Part shown: positions 42,884-54,028 of the stretch, in pieces
Layout: each line of letters begins with the position of its first letter
Numbering within the stretch: the stretch's first letter is position 1
Assembly (NCBI GenBank): GCA_019316985.1
Contig: CP079215.1
Span: 5,828,001-5,892,000 of the forward strand
Direction: 5' to 3'
Source: Paraniabella defluvii
Lineage (GTDB): Bacteria > Bacteroidota > Bacteroidia > Chitinophagales > Chitinophagaceae
DNA length: 64,000 nt
Made by a program: the position numbers and the translations under genes
Notes under the pieces: model-generated
The model's database searches: none
The model's input: the letters and a program-made list of their open reading frames with translations, nothing else
What the model was told of the DNA's origin: nothing

Positions 42884-43381
42884 TTCTACTTGAACACAAA
42901 TATTATCATTTGATTTTAGGATTTGAGAAGCTCTCTATTTCACTTGGTTAACTATCATAAAAGTTAGTTTTGTAGCGAAACTAATTATCAATTCATAAAG
43001 TTCCAAAATTTTCAATCAATTTTAGACATCTCTTAAACCATACCAAAACACAATGTGCGCCTCTCATCATTTTTCATAGCCGTTTAACAAAAGTTATAAA
43101 AAAATTTAAAAAGTATTTTATTTTATACAAAAGATAGTTTACATTTACTTAACAATTAAACCAAAGAAACTGGTGTGTGCCATAGAAAGCGTTGAAACGA
43201 TTGATACATCAGTAAAATAGAGCGATCAAACTATAATACTTCTAACAAAATAGAAAAAGAAGACGTAAGAAAACTGAATCATGAACTGTAATGCTGCGCC
43301 CGATAATGCCGGCAAAGCGGCCGGCTGCTTTTCAGCCGGGCAATGAATAGGCAAACTTTTATTAAATCAAAAACAACAGGT
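42884..43381 (+). promoter_or_regulatory. intergenic region before SusC2
   Basis: No reading frame. AT-rich, with the tract AAATTTAAAAAGTATTTTAT at 43103-43122 that shares a core with the sequence before the ROK gene. The last 20 bases (AATCAAAAACAACAGGT) are identical to those before the SusC1 ATG, so the translation-start region is duplicated too. Confidence 0.4.
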
Positions 43382-46300
43382 ATGAAGAAAACAATGCAAA
43401 AATGCTGCTTGCGTTGCTTGTGAGCTGTATATCCACACTCTTATGGGCCCAGCAAAGAACGGTAACAGGTACTGTTACAGACGATCAGGAGCTGCGCTTA
43501 GCGGAGTTTCCTATATCATTAAAGGAACAACTACAGGAGGAGTAACTGATGAAAAAGGCAACTTTTCTATCCTGGTAAATGGAAATAATGCCACAATTGA
43601 ATTCAGTTCCGTTGGCTACAAAACAACAGAAATTTCAGTGGGTCAAAGTAGCAGCTTATCGGTAATCCTGCTCAAGGCAGATGCTACAGGAATGGATGAA
43701 GTGGTGGTAACAGCGTTAGGGATCAAGCGAGAGGCCCGGTCATTAGGCTATGCCACATCTACGATAAAAGGCGACGAATTACTGCTGGCTGGAGCTACAC
43801 AAAATCCTTTTTAGCTCTATATGGTAAAGCAGCAGGCGTAGGTATTAATATAGGTTCTGGAGGCCCCACCGCTGGTGTAAACGTGCGTATTCGTGGCGCA
43901 GGCGGGTTAGAGAGCAACTCCAATACACGTCCGCTATTTGTAGTGGATGGAGTTCCTATTTATGACAGGCCTACAGACATGGTAGACAGATCTTATGACC
44001 CATTGAATTCTTTTGACAGAGGCTCAGGTATTAACGATCTAAACTCTGAAGACATTGAGTCGATTGAAATTTTAAAGGGAGCGAAAGCATCTGTTTTATA
44101 TGGTAGCCAGGCGCTCAATGGTGTGGTGCTAATCACAACAAAAAGTGGAAGAAAAACAAGAGGTTTGGGAATCCAGGCTTCTCACCAGCTTACTTTTGAT
44201 AAACCTTTCACTTTCATTGACTTCCAAAATGAATATGGATCAGGAGCCAGCGTTTTAGACACTCAGTTTGCGGTTGTTAATGGGCAGCGCATCAGAAGGC
44301 TTCCTCTTAGCCGGCTGAGTTTTGGACCAAAATTCGATGGCGTTCCAATGATGCTATACGACAGTACAGTTGGTCCATATCAGGCTTATCCGGATAACTT
44401 TATTGACTTTTTCCGTAATGCAGTGTCAAATAGAACGAATGTAGCTATTGCCGGCGGAGGAACAATGGGAAGCGTAAGAGCTTCTTATACGCATAATAAA
44501 TATGAAGACATATTACCCGGCTTCAATCAAAAACAGCATAGCTTTAGCTTTAATGGCAATTTTAAAGTTTCAGAATTCGCCACTTTTGAATTTATCAATA
44601 ATCTGTATAGCGTTAATACGGTAAACCGGCGTCCTAACGTTGCACAATTTGTAGCCACAGGTTTGAACCGTGATTATGACTATAACTGGATGAAAACATT
44701 TTATAGAGATGCTGACGGTTTCAGACGGGATCTGGAGCCTTACGGGCTCAATGCCAACACTCCGGGATTCTGGCCTAATGCAGTTGCCGGTATTTTGTGG
44801 GAGCAGAATGACAATCAGGATATAGATAAAAATTTCACCTGATAAGTTCTGTAAGATCTACACTTCAATTTTCGAAATCATTTTCATTCATAGGTCAAGC
44901 ATCAATTGATTATACGAATACAGACATTATTACACAAAATAAAATTACCCGTCTCAACCCCGTTCGTATGGGAGGAAAATATGCATGGAATAAAACTAAC
45001 AGCATGGTTCAGAACTATCAGGGTTTAATCAAATTCGACAAAAGTATTTCTGACTTTGACCTGTTCGCATTTGCCGGAGCAGCATATCAAAAACGGGAAG
45101 ATAATAATGTGTATGCCTCTACCGGGGATGCCGGACTATTATTTCCCGATTGGTTCTCTTTGAGCAATGCAGATACCAGACGTTGGGCTACGGCGGGTGA
45201 CCGGGGTAAAGTTCTTGGTTCAGGAAGAGGATCAGATGTATTATACAGTTTGCTCGGATCCGCAACCTTATCTTACAAAAACAAATACTACCTGGAAATA
45301 CAAGCCAGAAACGACTGGAACTCTACTCTTAAATACCCCAATAACTCCTATTTCTATCCCGGAGCTTCACTTACCTGGAACTTTAGTGATGATTTCAAAA
45401 TACCAAAATTACAATTCGGTAAATTCAGGTTCTCGTGGGCTGATGTTGGTGGTGGACCTTCTACTGCGTTAACCAACAGGTACTTTGCTAACGATGTTAT
45501 TAGTGTTGGCCAGATCCCCTATCCTTCCGGTCCCATAGTGGTTACTCCTAATTCATCGATATTTCTTGCAGACATAGTTCCATTCAGAAAAAGAGAATTT
45601 GAAGCAGGTTTTAATACCAGATGGTTTAAAGGCAACAGGTTAGAAATAGACTTATCATATTACACCAATAATCTCTATAACCAAATAGTTTCGCAGCCGA
45701 TAACACCTGCTACAGGGGCAAGCTCAGCCAGCATTAATACAGGTAATCATAAGAACTGGGGATTTGAACTTTTTGTGAAAGGCGCTCCGGTTAGTACGGA
45801 AAAATTCCGGTGGGAACTTACTTACACGGCAGCTAGTCAAAGCTCCAAGGTAATAAGTCTGTATCCGGGTCTGACTCAGAAGTCCATAGGAGGAGCCGGC
45901 GGCTTCCAAATATGGCAGATTGAAAATCAAAAAATCGGACAGATACGCGGATACGACTACAAACGTGATCCCAACGGCAACAGAATAGTGGGGACAGACG
46001 GAAACTATGATTTGTCAGAAGAAGCTACCGACATAAAAGGAAAAACAGTCAATCCTGCATTGTTTGGAGGGCTATATAGTGATTTCTTCTTTAAAGGATT
46101 TAACTTCCATTTTGGCATTGACTACAAGTTCGGAGGCACCATTTTCTCTTACACAAACAATTACCTGCTTGGATTAGGAGTAATTAAAGAATCATTGCCA
46201 GGACGAGACGAGGCCAACGGAGGTCTTGCATATTATATAGATAATGCTACCGGCAATAAAGTTCCATGGCAACATAACCAGGCGGCACCTGCTGCTGCCA

Positions 46301-46707
46301 GAGGTGGAATTGTTTACCATGATGGTATCGTATTAGATGGAGTAAAAGAAGTTACCCAAAACGGGAATACAACCTATGTTAAAAATGATATTATTGTATC
46401 TGCACCAGCTTACTATCAAACTTTCATAAGTGATGTTGGAGGATTTTGGCCAACCGATCGTCTCTTTAAAAACGATTACATTAAGTTCAGGGAGATATCA
46501 ATGAGTTATACGTTGCCTGCAAAAGTGTCTCAATTAGCCAAACTTCAAAAAGTCACGCTAACAGCCTCTGTCAGAAACCTGGGCTATTTGTATAAAACAG
46601 TTCCTAATATAGATACAGAATCAGCTTTAGGATCGGGCGAGTTTGTTGAAAACTCTTTTTATCCTTCGATGCGTTCGTTCATATTTGGTGTAAACATTAG
46701 CTTCTAA
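43382..46707 (+). CDS. SusC/RagA-family TonB-linked outer-membrane protein (SusC2)
   Basis: Paralogue of SusC1. Same signal peptide beginning MKKTMQK, the carboxypeptidase-like domain GTTTGGVTDEKGNFSILVNG, EVVVTALGIKREARSLGYAT, then plug motifs RPLFVVDGVPIYD and ESIEILKGAKASVLYGSQAL. Barrel to the end, PSMRSFIFGVNISF. Losses in 43400-43500 and near 43810 and 44840 break the frame. Nearly identical to SusC1 over the first 15 codons but strongly diverged in the barrel, so the two import different glycans or oligosaccharides. It starts the second SusCD operon, about 10 kb after the first. Confidence 0.93.
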
Positions 46708-46724
46708 AAATCAAAAAGAATTTT

Positions 46725-48492
46725 ATGAAAAAAATATTTTTCTTAACAGCCATCGCCTTCTCTGTAGCGTTTTCGGGTTGCCAGAAAACCCTTGAGAAGG
46801 AATTTTATAATCCCGAAGTTTACTCAAAAGTGGGCAGCGCTTTCTCAGGTTACTTTACAAAAACACTATACACCTGGAAGCTATATGTACAAGATTACGG
46901 TGAATGGTGGTGGGAAATAGCAGGTACTGGCGCCATGGGTGTTGCAGGATATTCCCAGGTTGCTCAAAGATACATTACCGACAGGTATGCATGGTTTTCT
47001 GGTTATGATGACCTTTCAGGTACCAATGGGTTTGGCAGTGAAGGACAGCTTTACAACAACCGCTTTGGGTCATTTTATGTAGGTATGAATGCATGGCCGG
47101 CCATGAAAAACTTGATCGGTACTGTCAGTGGGCAAGAGCTTGACGATAACCAAATATACTATGCGTTAACAACTATGATGAAAGATTACTATGCGTTGAT
47201 GACGGTAGATTTCTATGATAATATCCCGTATAGCGAAGCTTTCAGCGGTAAAAATTCTATTTTCTTTCCTAAATATGATGATCCCAAAGAGATATATGTA
47301 AGTGTTTTGAACGAACTCAAAACGATATCGGAGCAACTGCCAGACATGTATAATAAAATGTCTGCTTCGGCCAAAGCAACATTCTCAGTTCAGGATATTG
47401 CTTTTCAAGGGGACGTTAATAAATGGGTACAGTATATTAATGCAATAAGGTTGCGCCACGCTATACGGATTTCCGGTGTGGAAGAAGCTACTGCAAAAAC
47501 TCATATCCAAGACCTGCTGACAAAAATAATTTTCCAAAACAAGATCTGACATGGCAAATGCCCTATGCTCTTTATGGTAATGCAGGTGGGGAATGGATCA
47601 GAGGTATCTCTGAAGGTTGGGCTGGTACGTTTATTCCTGATGTTATTCTTAAAAGAATGAACCTGGGTGACAGTACCTACCAACAGGGTATTGACGACCC
47701 CAGACTGCCTGTTATTGCCATGCCAACGGCAACCAGCGATTATACCAATAGTAAAATTGTTTACAAAGGTGTAAGTATGAATGCAGACGGACAAAAGCCC
47801 GGGTACGTTGGGGACAGACCTACTACACTGGTGGGCCTTATGGTGACGTAAACAGACACTTACGCGAAAACCATAGAAGCCTTTATAATCTTGCTACATT
47901 TTACCGCAATGAAAACTTTCCGGTATACATGATGTCATTGGCCGAAGTTGATTTGTTCCTTGCAGAAGTTGCCGCAAAAAACCTTGGAAATACAGGTAAA
48001 TCGGCAGCTGATCATCTTAAAGACGCTATTACTCACTCTACAGATTTCTGGTATATGGTAAACGGCAAAACACCTACCAGTGCTGGCTCGCCAGGTTCGT
48101 TTGCAATCTTAAAACCTGCCAAACCTGCATCAGCTATAGTGGATGCTTTCGCAAACAGCGTTGTTGCTAAGTTTAATGCCCAATCTACATTAGATAATAA
48201 AATGGAAATTATTATGCAGCAAAAGTATGTCCATTTCAATTTGATGTATCCTTATGAATTATGGGCCGAACTCCGCCGGACAAGACATCCCAAATTGGAG
48301 CCGCTCACTTTCGCAGGAAAAGTAATGAAACCTTTGCCTGAAAGACTCCGGTATCCGGTTTCGGAACGAAACAACAATCCGGATAATTATGAACTCAATA
48401 AAGCAAAAGACAATTTCACTACACCGATATTTTGGGTACCACAAACGCTTCGCACAGTGAGCCCCTACAAAGACAATTACATTTACGACTAA
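46725..48492 (+). CDS. SusD/RagB-family glycan-binding lipoprotein (SusD2)
   Basis: Lipoprotein signal with lipobox AFSGC (Cys about residue 19) and mature start QKTLEKEFYNPE. TPR core with ALTTMMKDYYALMTVDFYDNIPYSEAF, and WVQYINAIRLRHAIRISG, the SusD-like_2 hallmark. C-terminal YPYELWAELRRTRHPKLEPL and RLRYPVSERNNNPDNY. Slips near 47520 and 47820. About 590 residues, starting 17 bp after SusC2. Forms the outer-membrane lid of SusC2. Confidence 0.9.
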
Positions 48493-48504
48493 ATATCCAC
48501 TTTT

Positions 48505-48532
48505 TAAAAAGCCGCCCCAGGGCGGTTTTTTA
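48505..48532 (+). terminator. intrinsic terminator after SusD2
   Basis: AAAAAGCCGCCC, CA, GGGCGGTTTTTT: stem with U-tract 13 bp after SusD2. It is very similar to the terminator after SusD1 and separates SusD2 from the fucosidase gene. Confidence 0.85.
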
Positions 48533-48595
48533 TTTCGGTTATTGTACATTTAAAGCGCAAATAATATCTTTAATAGTGTTTTAATTAGGTTGAAC

Positions 48596-50039
48596 ATGAA
48601 ATTACCTGCCCTTTTAGTTCTCGTATTCATCACGCTGTTTTCCCACGCCCAGCAACAAGGCGTCCACCCTCCTCCACCCAATACGAGTGGCCAACGGATC
48701 TGCTGGTGAAACAAAAGCTGGATCAGTGGCAGGATCAGAAGTTTGGTATGATCATCCACTGGGGTCTGTACGCCGTACCGGGTATTATCGAATCATGGTC
48801 GCTATGCTCGGAAGACTGGATCACGCGCGACAGCAACTCTTACTACGGTGATTATAAAAAATGGTACTGGGGACTGCAAAAGATTTCAACCCCGTAAATT
48901 TTAATCCGGAGCAATGGGCTAAAGCGGCTAAAACGGCAGGCATGAAATACCTGGTGTTTACCACCAAACATCATGATGGCTTTTGCATGTTCGACACCAA
49001 AGAAACGGACTTTAAGATCACCCACGGTCCTTTTAAAAATCACCCTAAGGCCAATGTGGCTAAATATGTTTTTGACGCTTTCAGAAAAGAAGGCATGATG
49101 ATTGGCGCCTATTTCTCCAAACCCGACTGGCATAGCGAAAATTACTGGTGGCCGGTATATGAAACTGCCAACCGGAACAATAATTATGATATCCGGAAAT
49201 TTCCTGGCGATGGGAAAAGTTCAAACAATATACTTATAACCAGATCAGCGAACTGATGACCGATTATGGCAGCATGGACATCCTCTGGCTGGATGGCGGC
49301 TGGGTACGTCCTAAGGAAACGGTAAATGCAGAAGTGCTAAGCTGGGGAGCTCCCATACCCGAGTGGAGCCAGGACATAGACATACCTAAAATTGCAGCCA
49401 TGGCCCGCAGGAAGCAGCCCGGCTTATTAGTGGTAGACAGAACAGTGCATGGGCCTTACGAAAACTACCAGACACCGGAGCAGCGTATACCCGATCATAA
49501 GATTGACAACCCATGGGAAAGTTGTATGACACTGGGCGGAGCCTGGGGCTATGTACCTAATGAAAGCTTTAAATCTGCGCCTAAGGTGATTGCCAGCCTA
49601 ATTGAAATTGTAGCTAAAGGCGGCAGCCTGTTACTGGGTGTAGGCCCCGGCGCTGACGGTACTTTACAGCAACCCATTATTGACCGCCTTACTGAAATAG
49701 GTAAATGGATGGACGCAAACGGAGAAGCCATTTATAATACGCGTTCCACGAATATTTACCAGGATGGTAATGTATTTTTACGCGTTCTAAAGACAGCAGA
49801 AAGATGTATGCTTTAATACCCTAGCAGATGGCGCTACTACCCCACCGGCAATAGAATGGAGTGGCAATGTCCCTGCAAAAGGCAGTGCTATTACATTATT
49901 ACAAACCAGGCAAAAGTTAAAGTGGAAGATGGTCAATAACAAAGTAGTGGTACAATTACCTTATTCCCTTAAAACCGCAGCTATAGCACTCTCATTTTCC
50001 CCGCAAATTAAGCTGCAGGTTTTTCCCAAAGTTAAGTAA
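48596..50039 (+). CDS. GH29 alpha-L-fucosidase
   Basis: Secreted glycosidase removing L-fucose from glycan ends. Signal peptide MKLPALLVLVFITLFSHA. Catalytic domain begins WQDQKFGMIIHWGLYAVPG, continues GMKYLVFTTKHHDGFCMFDT, and MDILWLDGGWVRP carries the nucleophile Asp, as in the family. The C-terminal beta-sandwich ends LQVFPKVK. Frame breaks near 48690, 48885, 49220 and 49790. About 480 residues. As the enzyme next to SusC2/SusD2 it points to a fucosylated substrate such as mucin-type, plant or algal glycan. Confidence 0.93.
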
Positions 50040-50049
50040 ATAACCAAAG

Positions 50050-50660
50050 CTATACAGGAATCAAAGGCGCATCCAGGGCCCGCCACAGGTACCGGCAGGC
50101 GTATGTTCTGTACGGCGCCCAGTTATCGGCAATGCTGTTCATTTTATCAAAGAGGTCCTTCTGGTTCTCATATTCCACTTTATAAAGCTTAATGATGGCT
50201 TTTTGCAAACCCAGGTCGCCGGTAGAAAACACATCTGGTCTTGCCAATGTAAACATCAGCAACATTTCTACCGTCCACCGCCCTACCCCTTTATTTGAGT
50301 AAGCAGCGATAATATTTCATCATTACTCATTTTATAAAGCCGGGCATCAGTCAGCTTTTGCTCAATAAAAAAACTGCAGACATTTTTTATATAGAGTGCT
50401 TTAGCATTCGAAAGACCTATGCTTCTTAGTGTTTCATGAGGCACCTGTAAGATAGCAGCAGGTTGGGGTGATTTTGATTTAAAAAGATTCAGGAACCGGT
50501 TGTAAATTACCGTAGCTACTTTGGTGCTTAGCTGCTGGCTCATTATAGACGCGCATAACTGCAGGCAAACATTCTTCTTTTGCTCAATTACGTACACGCC
50601 CTGCGTTTTAACCAGGGCCTTCATTATTTTGTCTTTATTTAGTTGCTTTCGATAAGGCAT
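50050..50660 (-). CDS. DNA-3-methyladenine glycosylase (HhH-GPD, AlkA-like)
   Basis: Base-excision repair glycosylase of the HhH-GPD superfamily. ATG 50660 gives MPYRKQLNKDKIMKALVKTQ. Helical core with LCASIMSQQLSTKVATVIYN, the hairpin TQIKGVGRWTVEMLLMF, and the catalytic Asp in VFSTGDLGLQKAI. C-terminal WAPYRTYACRYLWRAL is the usual end. One base lost near 50275. About 204 residues, so the short, N-terminal-domain-less form. Likely first of a minus-strand repair and housekeeping group only by proximity. Confidence 0.88.
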
Positions 50661-50736
50661 CGGCCGGATATTGAATACCTGATATTGATGCGGGATGCCG
50701 GATCCACCCTTTTCCCTATTCACTATTCACCATTCC

Positions 50737-51289
50737 CTACACTTTCAATTCCCCCAATCTCATTAGTGCATACAGCATACAGGTTACATGCATGGATTGT
50801 ATGAATTCGTTGTTCCTGAATTTTTCTTTGAACACTTCCAGGTCCATCAGTTCTACATGTATCTCCTCGTTTTCATCGAGATGTTGATCAGCTGTTTTTT
50901 CCCGCCTCTTGCCAAGAACATATGCATCCAGTTATTATTGGTAGACGGGTTGGCACAGGTTTTTCCTAAATATTCAAAGCGCTCAAACTCGTAGCCGGTT
51001 TCCTCCAGCAATTCTCTTTTAATAGCTGCTTCAAGATCCTGGTCAGTATCGTCTACACATCCCCGGGAATTTCCCAGCAGGTTTCTCCTATCGCATGCCG
51101 GTACTGCAACTCCATTACCACTTTATTATCCTCGGTTAAAGTAAAGCAGGTAACCCATGTAGGGAATTCATATACATAATAAGGGTCTACAATTTTACCC
51201 TGAGGTGTTTTGCAGGTGTCTTTTCTCACCTTAAACCAGAGATCGTTAAACAACTGCTCCGATTTCAGTATCTCCCATTTCAAATCCAT
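50737..51289 (-). CDS. NUDIX hydrolase
   Basis: Begins MDLKWEILKSEQLFNDLWFK with an N-terminal strand pair, then CWEIPGDV. After a lost base near 51055 comes the NUDIX box DLEAAIKRELLEETGYEFE, containing REx2EE. C-terminal part EIHVELMDLEVFKEKFRNNE, then a stop at 50737, with a further slip near 50890 (AAAAAA run). About 185 residues, of the ADP-ribose pyrophosphatase-like group by the late Glu-rich segment, though substrate is not certain. Confidence 0.82.
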
Positions 51290-51401
51290 TGTAAATTATT
51301 TTAGATCATGGTTCATCGTTCGTGGCCGATTGTATGCAGCACTAGCCAACCAGTCAACTTATCAACTTCTTAACCTGTCAACCAATCAACCAGTTAACCA
51401 A

Positions 51402-51937
51402 CTACCAATACCCCCATCCCATCTTTTCCCTCAATCCATTTACTTGTGCCACATGGTGCCTGCCATGCCATGCATAAGACTGTAGCAAATACCATAAAGA
51501 CAGCTCTTTTTGCGATTCGGGGTGAAAAACGGTGCGCTCCCAGGCCTTGTCGTCCAGGTCTTTTATAGCCGAATACCAGCGTTGGTGCAAAGCAAATAAT
51601 AAAGTGATTGATACATTAATGGGTATTACTGCAACATCGTTTAATTCAGCCCACAATTTTTCCTCGTATGGTTTTATTGTGGGAGTTTGCTCGGTTAAGG
51701 CCAGCTTAAACCGGATATAGGCATTCATATGACTATCAGCCACATGGTGTACCAGCTGGTTAACCGTCCATCCGCCTGCACGATAAGGTGTTTGTAACTG
51801 CTCTTCATCAAGATTTAAAATAGCAGCTTCCAGCGCATTGGGCAAAAATTGTATATCGCCCAATGCTCTTTCTTTGCTGCCGTCGAAAATTCCGTAAAGG
51901 AAGCAGGACCAATAGGGTACTGGTTTTCGATTTCCAC
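51402..51937 (-). CDS. YfiT/BstA-like DinB-superfamily protein
   Basis: Four-helix DinB fold with a nickel or zinc site. Conserved blocks TPYRAGGWTVNQLVHHVADS (first His), MNAYIRFKLALTE, PTIKPYEEKLWAEL and SYAWHGRHHVAQVNGL (the HxxxH pair) match the YfiT/BstA group of putative metal-dependent hydrolases or bacillithiol transferases. GTG 51937 gives MEIENQYPIGPASFTEF; a base is lost near 51890. About 178 residues. Four bases upstream of it on this strand lies the end of the FKBP gene. Confidence 0.85.
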
Positions 51938-51941
51938 GGTA

Positions 51942-52384
51942 TTATCTGTTTACTTTCAATAACTCTACTTCAAACAATAAGGTAGCGCCGCCAGGAATAT
52001 CAGCACCGGCCCCTCTGTCACCGTAAGCAAGATCAGAAGGTATCCATAACCTCCAGTGGCTGCCTTCCTTCATAAGCGGGATAGCGATCTGCCAGCCGCG
52101 GATCAACTGGGTAAGGCGTGCAGTAAAAGGTTGATTGCGTTTGAAAGAGCTGTCGAACTCCTTGCCACTTAATAATGCTCCCTTATAATGGGCTGTAATA
52201 GAATCAGACAATTCGGGCTGCAAGCCTGTTCCTTCCTTAATTATTTCATATTGATACCGCCTTCCAGCTCCTGCACTCCTTCTTTACCTTTGTTAGCTGC
52301 TAAAAAATCGCGGCCTTCCTGTTTTTGCTTCTCTATTTTTTCATTCATAGCGGAACGTAATTTGTGTTGTAAATTCAAATCCAT
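51942..52384 (-). CDS. FKBP-type peptidyl-prolyl cis-trans isomerase
   Basis: Short Mip/FkpA-like protein of about 148 residues. Helical N-terminus (MNEKIEKQKQEGRDFLAANK, then KGKEGVQELEGG) leads through one lost base near 52240 to the FKBP domain ITAHYKGALLSGKEFDSS, LIRGWQIAIPLMKEG, LWIPSDLAYGDRGAG and GGATLLFEVELLKVN. No signal peptide, so it is cytosolic. The start was chosen at ATG 52384, which opens MDLNLQHKLRSAM. Confidence 0.93.
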
Positions 52385-52435
52385 AAAAACATTTTTCCAA
52401 AAATAATTCATAAAATCTATAAACCGCAACAATTT

Positions 52436-52482
52436 TATATTCAGCCAAATCGATACTTTTTATACCGATTTGGCTGAATATA
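52436..52482. repeat. inverted repeat 1, 17-bp arms
   Basis: TATATTCAGCCAAATCG at 52436-52452 and its perfect reverse complement at 52466-52482, with a 13-base centre. It shares AGCCAAATC with inverted repeat 2. Confidence 0.85.
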
Positions 52483-52546
52483 GTTCAACGACTGCCATTC
52501 GTTTCGGATAATATAGGGTCAATTGATATTAGTGACTTTTAACAAG

Positions 52547-52593
52547 TATATGTAGCCAAATCGCATTTTTTAAAGTAGATTTGGCTAAATATA
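52547..52593. repeat. inverted repeat 2, 16-bp arms, just before the ATPase gene
   Basis: TATATGTAGCCAAATC at 52547-52562 and GATTTGGCTAAATATA at 52578-52593: 15 of 16 pairs. It ends four bases before the ATG at 52598. Together with repeat 1 this puts four copies of AGCCAAATC in 160 bp, so protein binding or autoregulation is likely. Confidence 0.85.
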
Positions 52594-52597
52594 AACC

Positions 52598-54025
52598 ATG
52601 AATAATGTTATCGGAAGAGAAGAGGAAAAAGAACAACTGGCAAATGTGCTACAGGAAGAAACTCCTCAGCTGGTTGCCGTGTACGGGCGCAGGCGCGTAG
52701 GAAAACCTTCCTTATCCGCAATTATTTCGAGCAACGAATTGTATTCGAAATATCGGGCATTCACGATGGTTCTTTGCAGGAGCAGCTGGATAATTTCTCG
52801 CGCTGCCTGTATAAATCATTTAAAGTGAAAACGCAGCACCTTACTACATGGTTTGAGGCTTTTGAGCAACTGAAAAAGCAGTTCAAAACAAAAAGCGCCC
52901 GGCAGAAACGGGTACTTTTCTTCGACGAGTTTCCTGGCTAGACACACCCCGGTCGGGTTTTCTGAAAGCTTTTGAAAATTTCTGGAACAGTTGGGCTACC
53001 CGTCAGTCCAACCTGGTTATCATACTTTGCGGATCGGCGGCAGCCTGGATGATACAAAAAATCTTGAACAACAGGGGCGGATTGCATAACCGTGTAACTA
53101 AAAGGATCAGGCTGCTCCCTTTTACATTACAGGAAACCGAAGCTTATTTAAAACACAGGAAAATTAACCTCAACCAGTATCAAATACTGCATATTTACAT
53201 GGCTATGGGCGGCATACCACAGTACCTGAACGAGATACGCCGGGGAGAAAGCGCCATGCAAGCTATTGACCGGATATGTTTTTCGAAAGACGGATTGCTG
53301 ACAGAAGAATTCCCCAATCTCTATACTTCTCTTTTTGATGAAGCTCAAAAACATATTGCCATTATCAATGCACTTGCGAAAAAGCCCGCTGGCCTCAACC
53401 GTAACGAAATCATCAAGGAATGTCATTTATCTTCAGGCGGCACTGTTAGTAAACTTTTGGAAGAACTTGCAGAATCGGGTTTTATTACCGTTTATGTACC
53501 TTTTGGAAAAAACATCAAAGACAGCTTGTATAAGCTCACCGATGAGTACTCGCTGTTCTATTTAAAGTTTATCCGGAATAATAAAAATGGCGGCAAAGGC
53601 ACCTGGACCCGGCTGTTTACTTCCAGCTCCTGGAAGAGCTGGAGCGGCCTTGCTTTTGAAAGTATATGTATGAAACATATTGTTGCGATTAAAAAGCACT
53701 GGGAATTGAAGGCGTATATACCGAAATTTCCTCCTGGCGTAAAACCGGCGGCGCCGAAAAAGGAGCCCAGATAGATCTGATCATCGACAGAAACGATAAA
53801 TGTATCAATCTTTGCGAGATGAAATTTTCTGATCATCCCTACGAGATCAATAAGACATATTCAGACACTTTGCAAAGCAAGCTGCATGTGTTTCAGCAAG
53901 CCAGCAAAACCAGGAAGGTGTTATTTAATACACTTATTACTACTTATGTTCCGGTTAACGCCGGTAAATATACCGGGCTTATACAAAATATCATTACGAT
54001 GGATGCTTTATTTAAAAGCAAGTGA
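52598..54025 (+). CDS. AAA/archaeal-type ATPase with PD-(D/E)XK domain (DUF234 type)
   Basis: P-loop ATPase of the archaeal ATPase group: VYGRRRVGKT Walker A (frame restored near 52705), Walker B VLFFDEFPWLD, sensor block IILCGSAAAWM. A winged-helix section follows (GLNRNEIIKECHLSSGGTVS). The C-terminal domain has the PD-(D/E)XK nuclease pattern AQIDLIID and CEMKF. Slips near 52705, 52880, 52940 and 53700. About 478 residues. Single gene with palindromic repeats before the start and no partner. Members are widespread, often multicopy, and of unknown biological role; selfish or defensive roles have been proposed. Confidence 0.85.
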
Positions 54026-54028
54026 ATA

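Noticed and set aside
34660..43380. CRISPR array in the repeat-rich region
   Set aside because: Repeats are few, of unequal length, diverged and unevenly spaced, with no short constant repeat and no cas genes.
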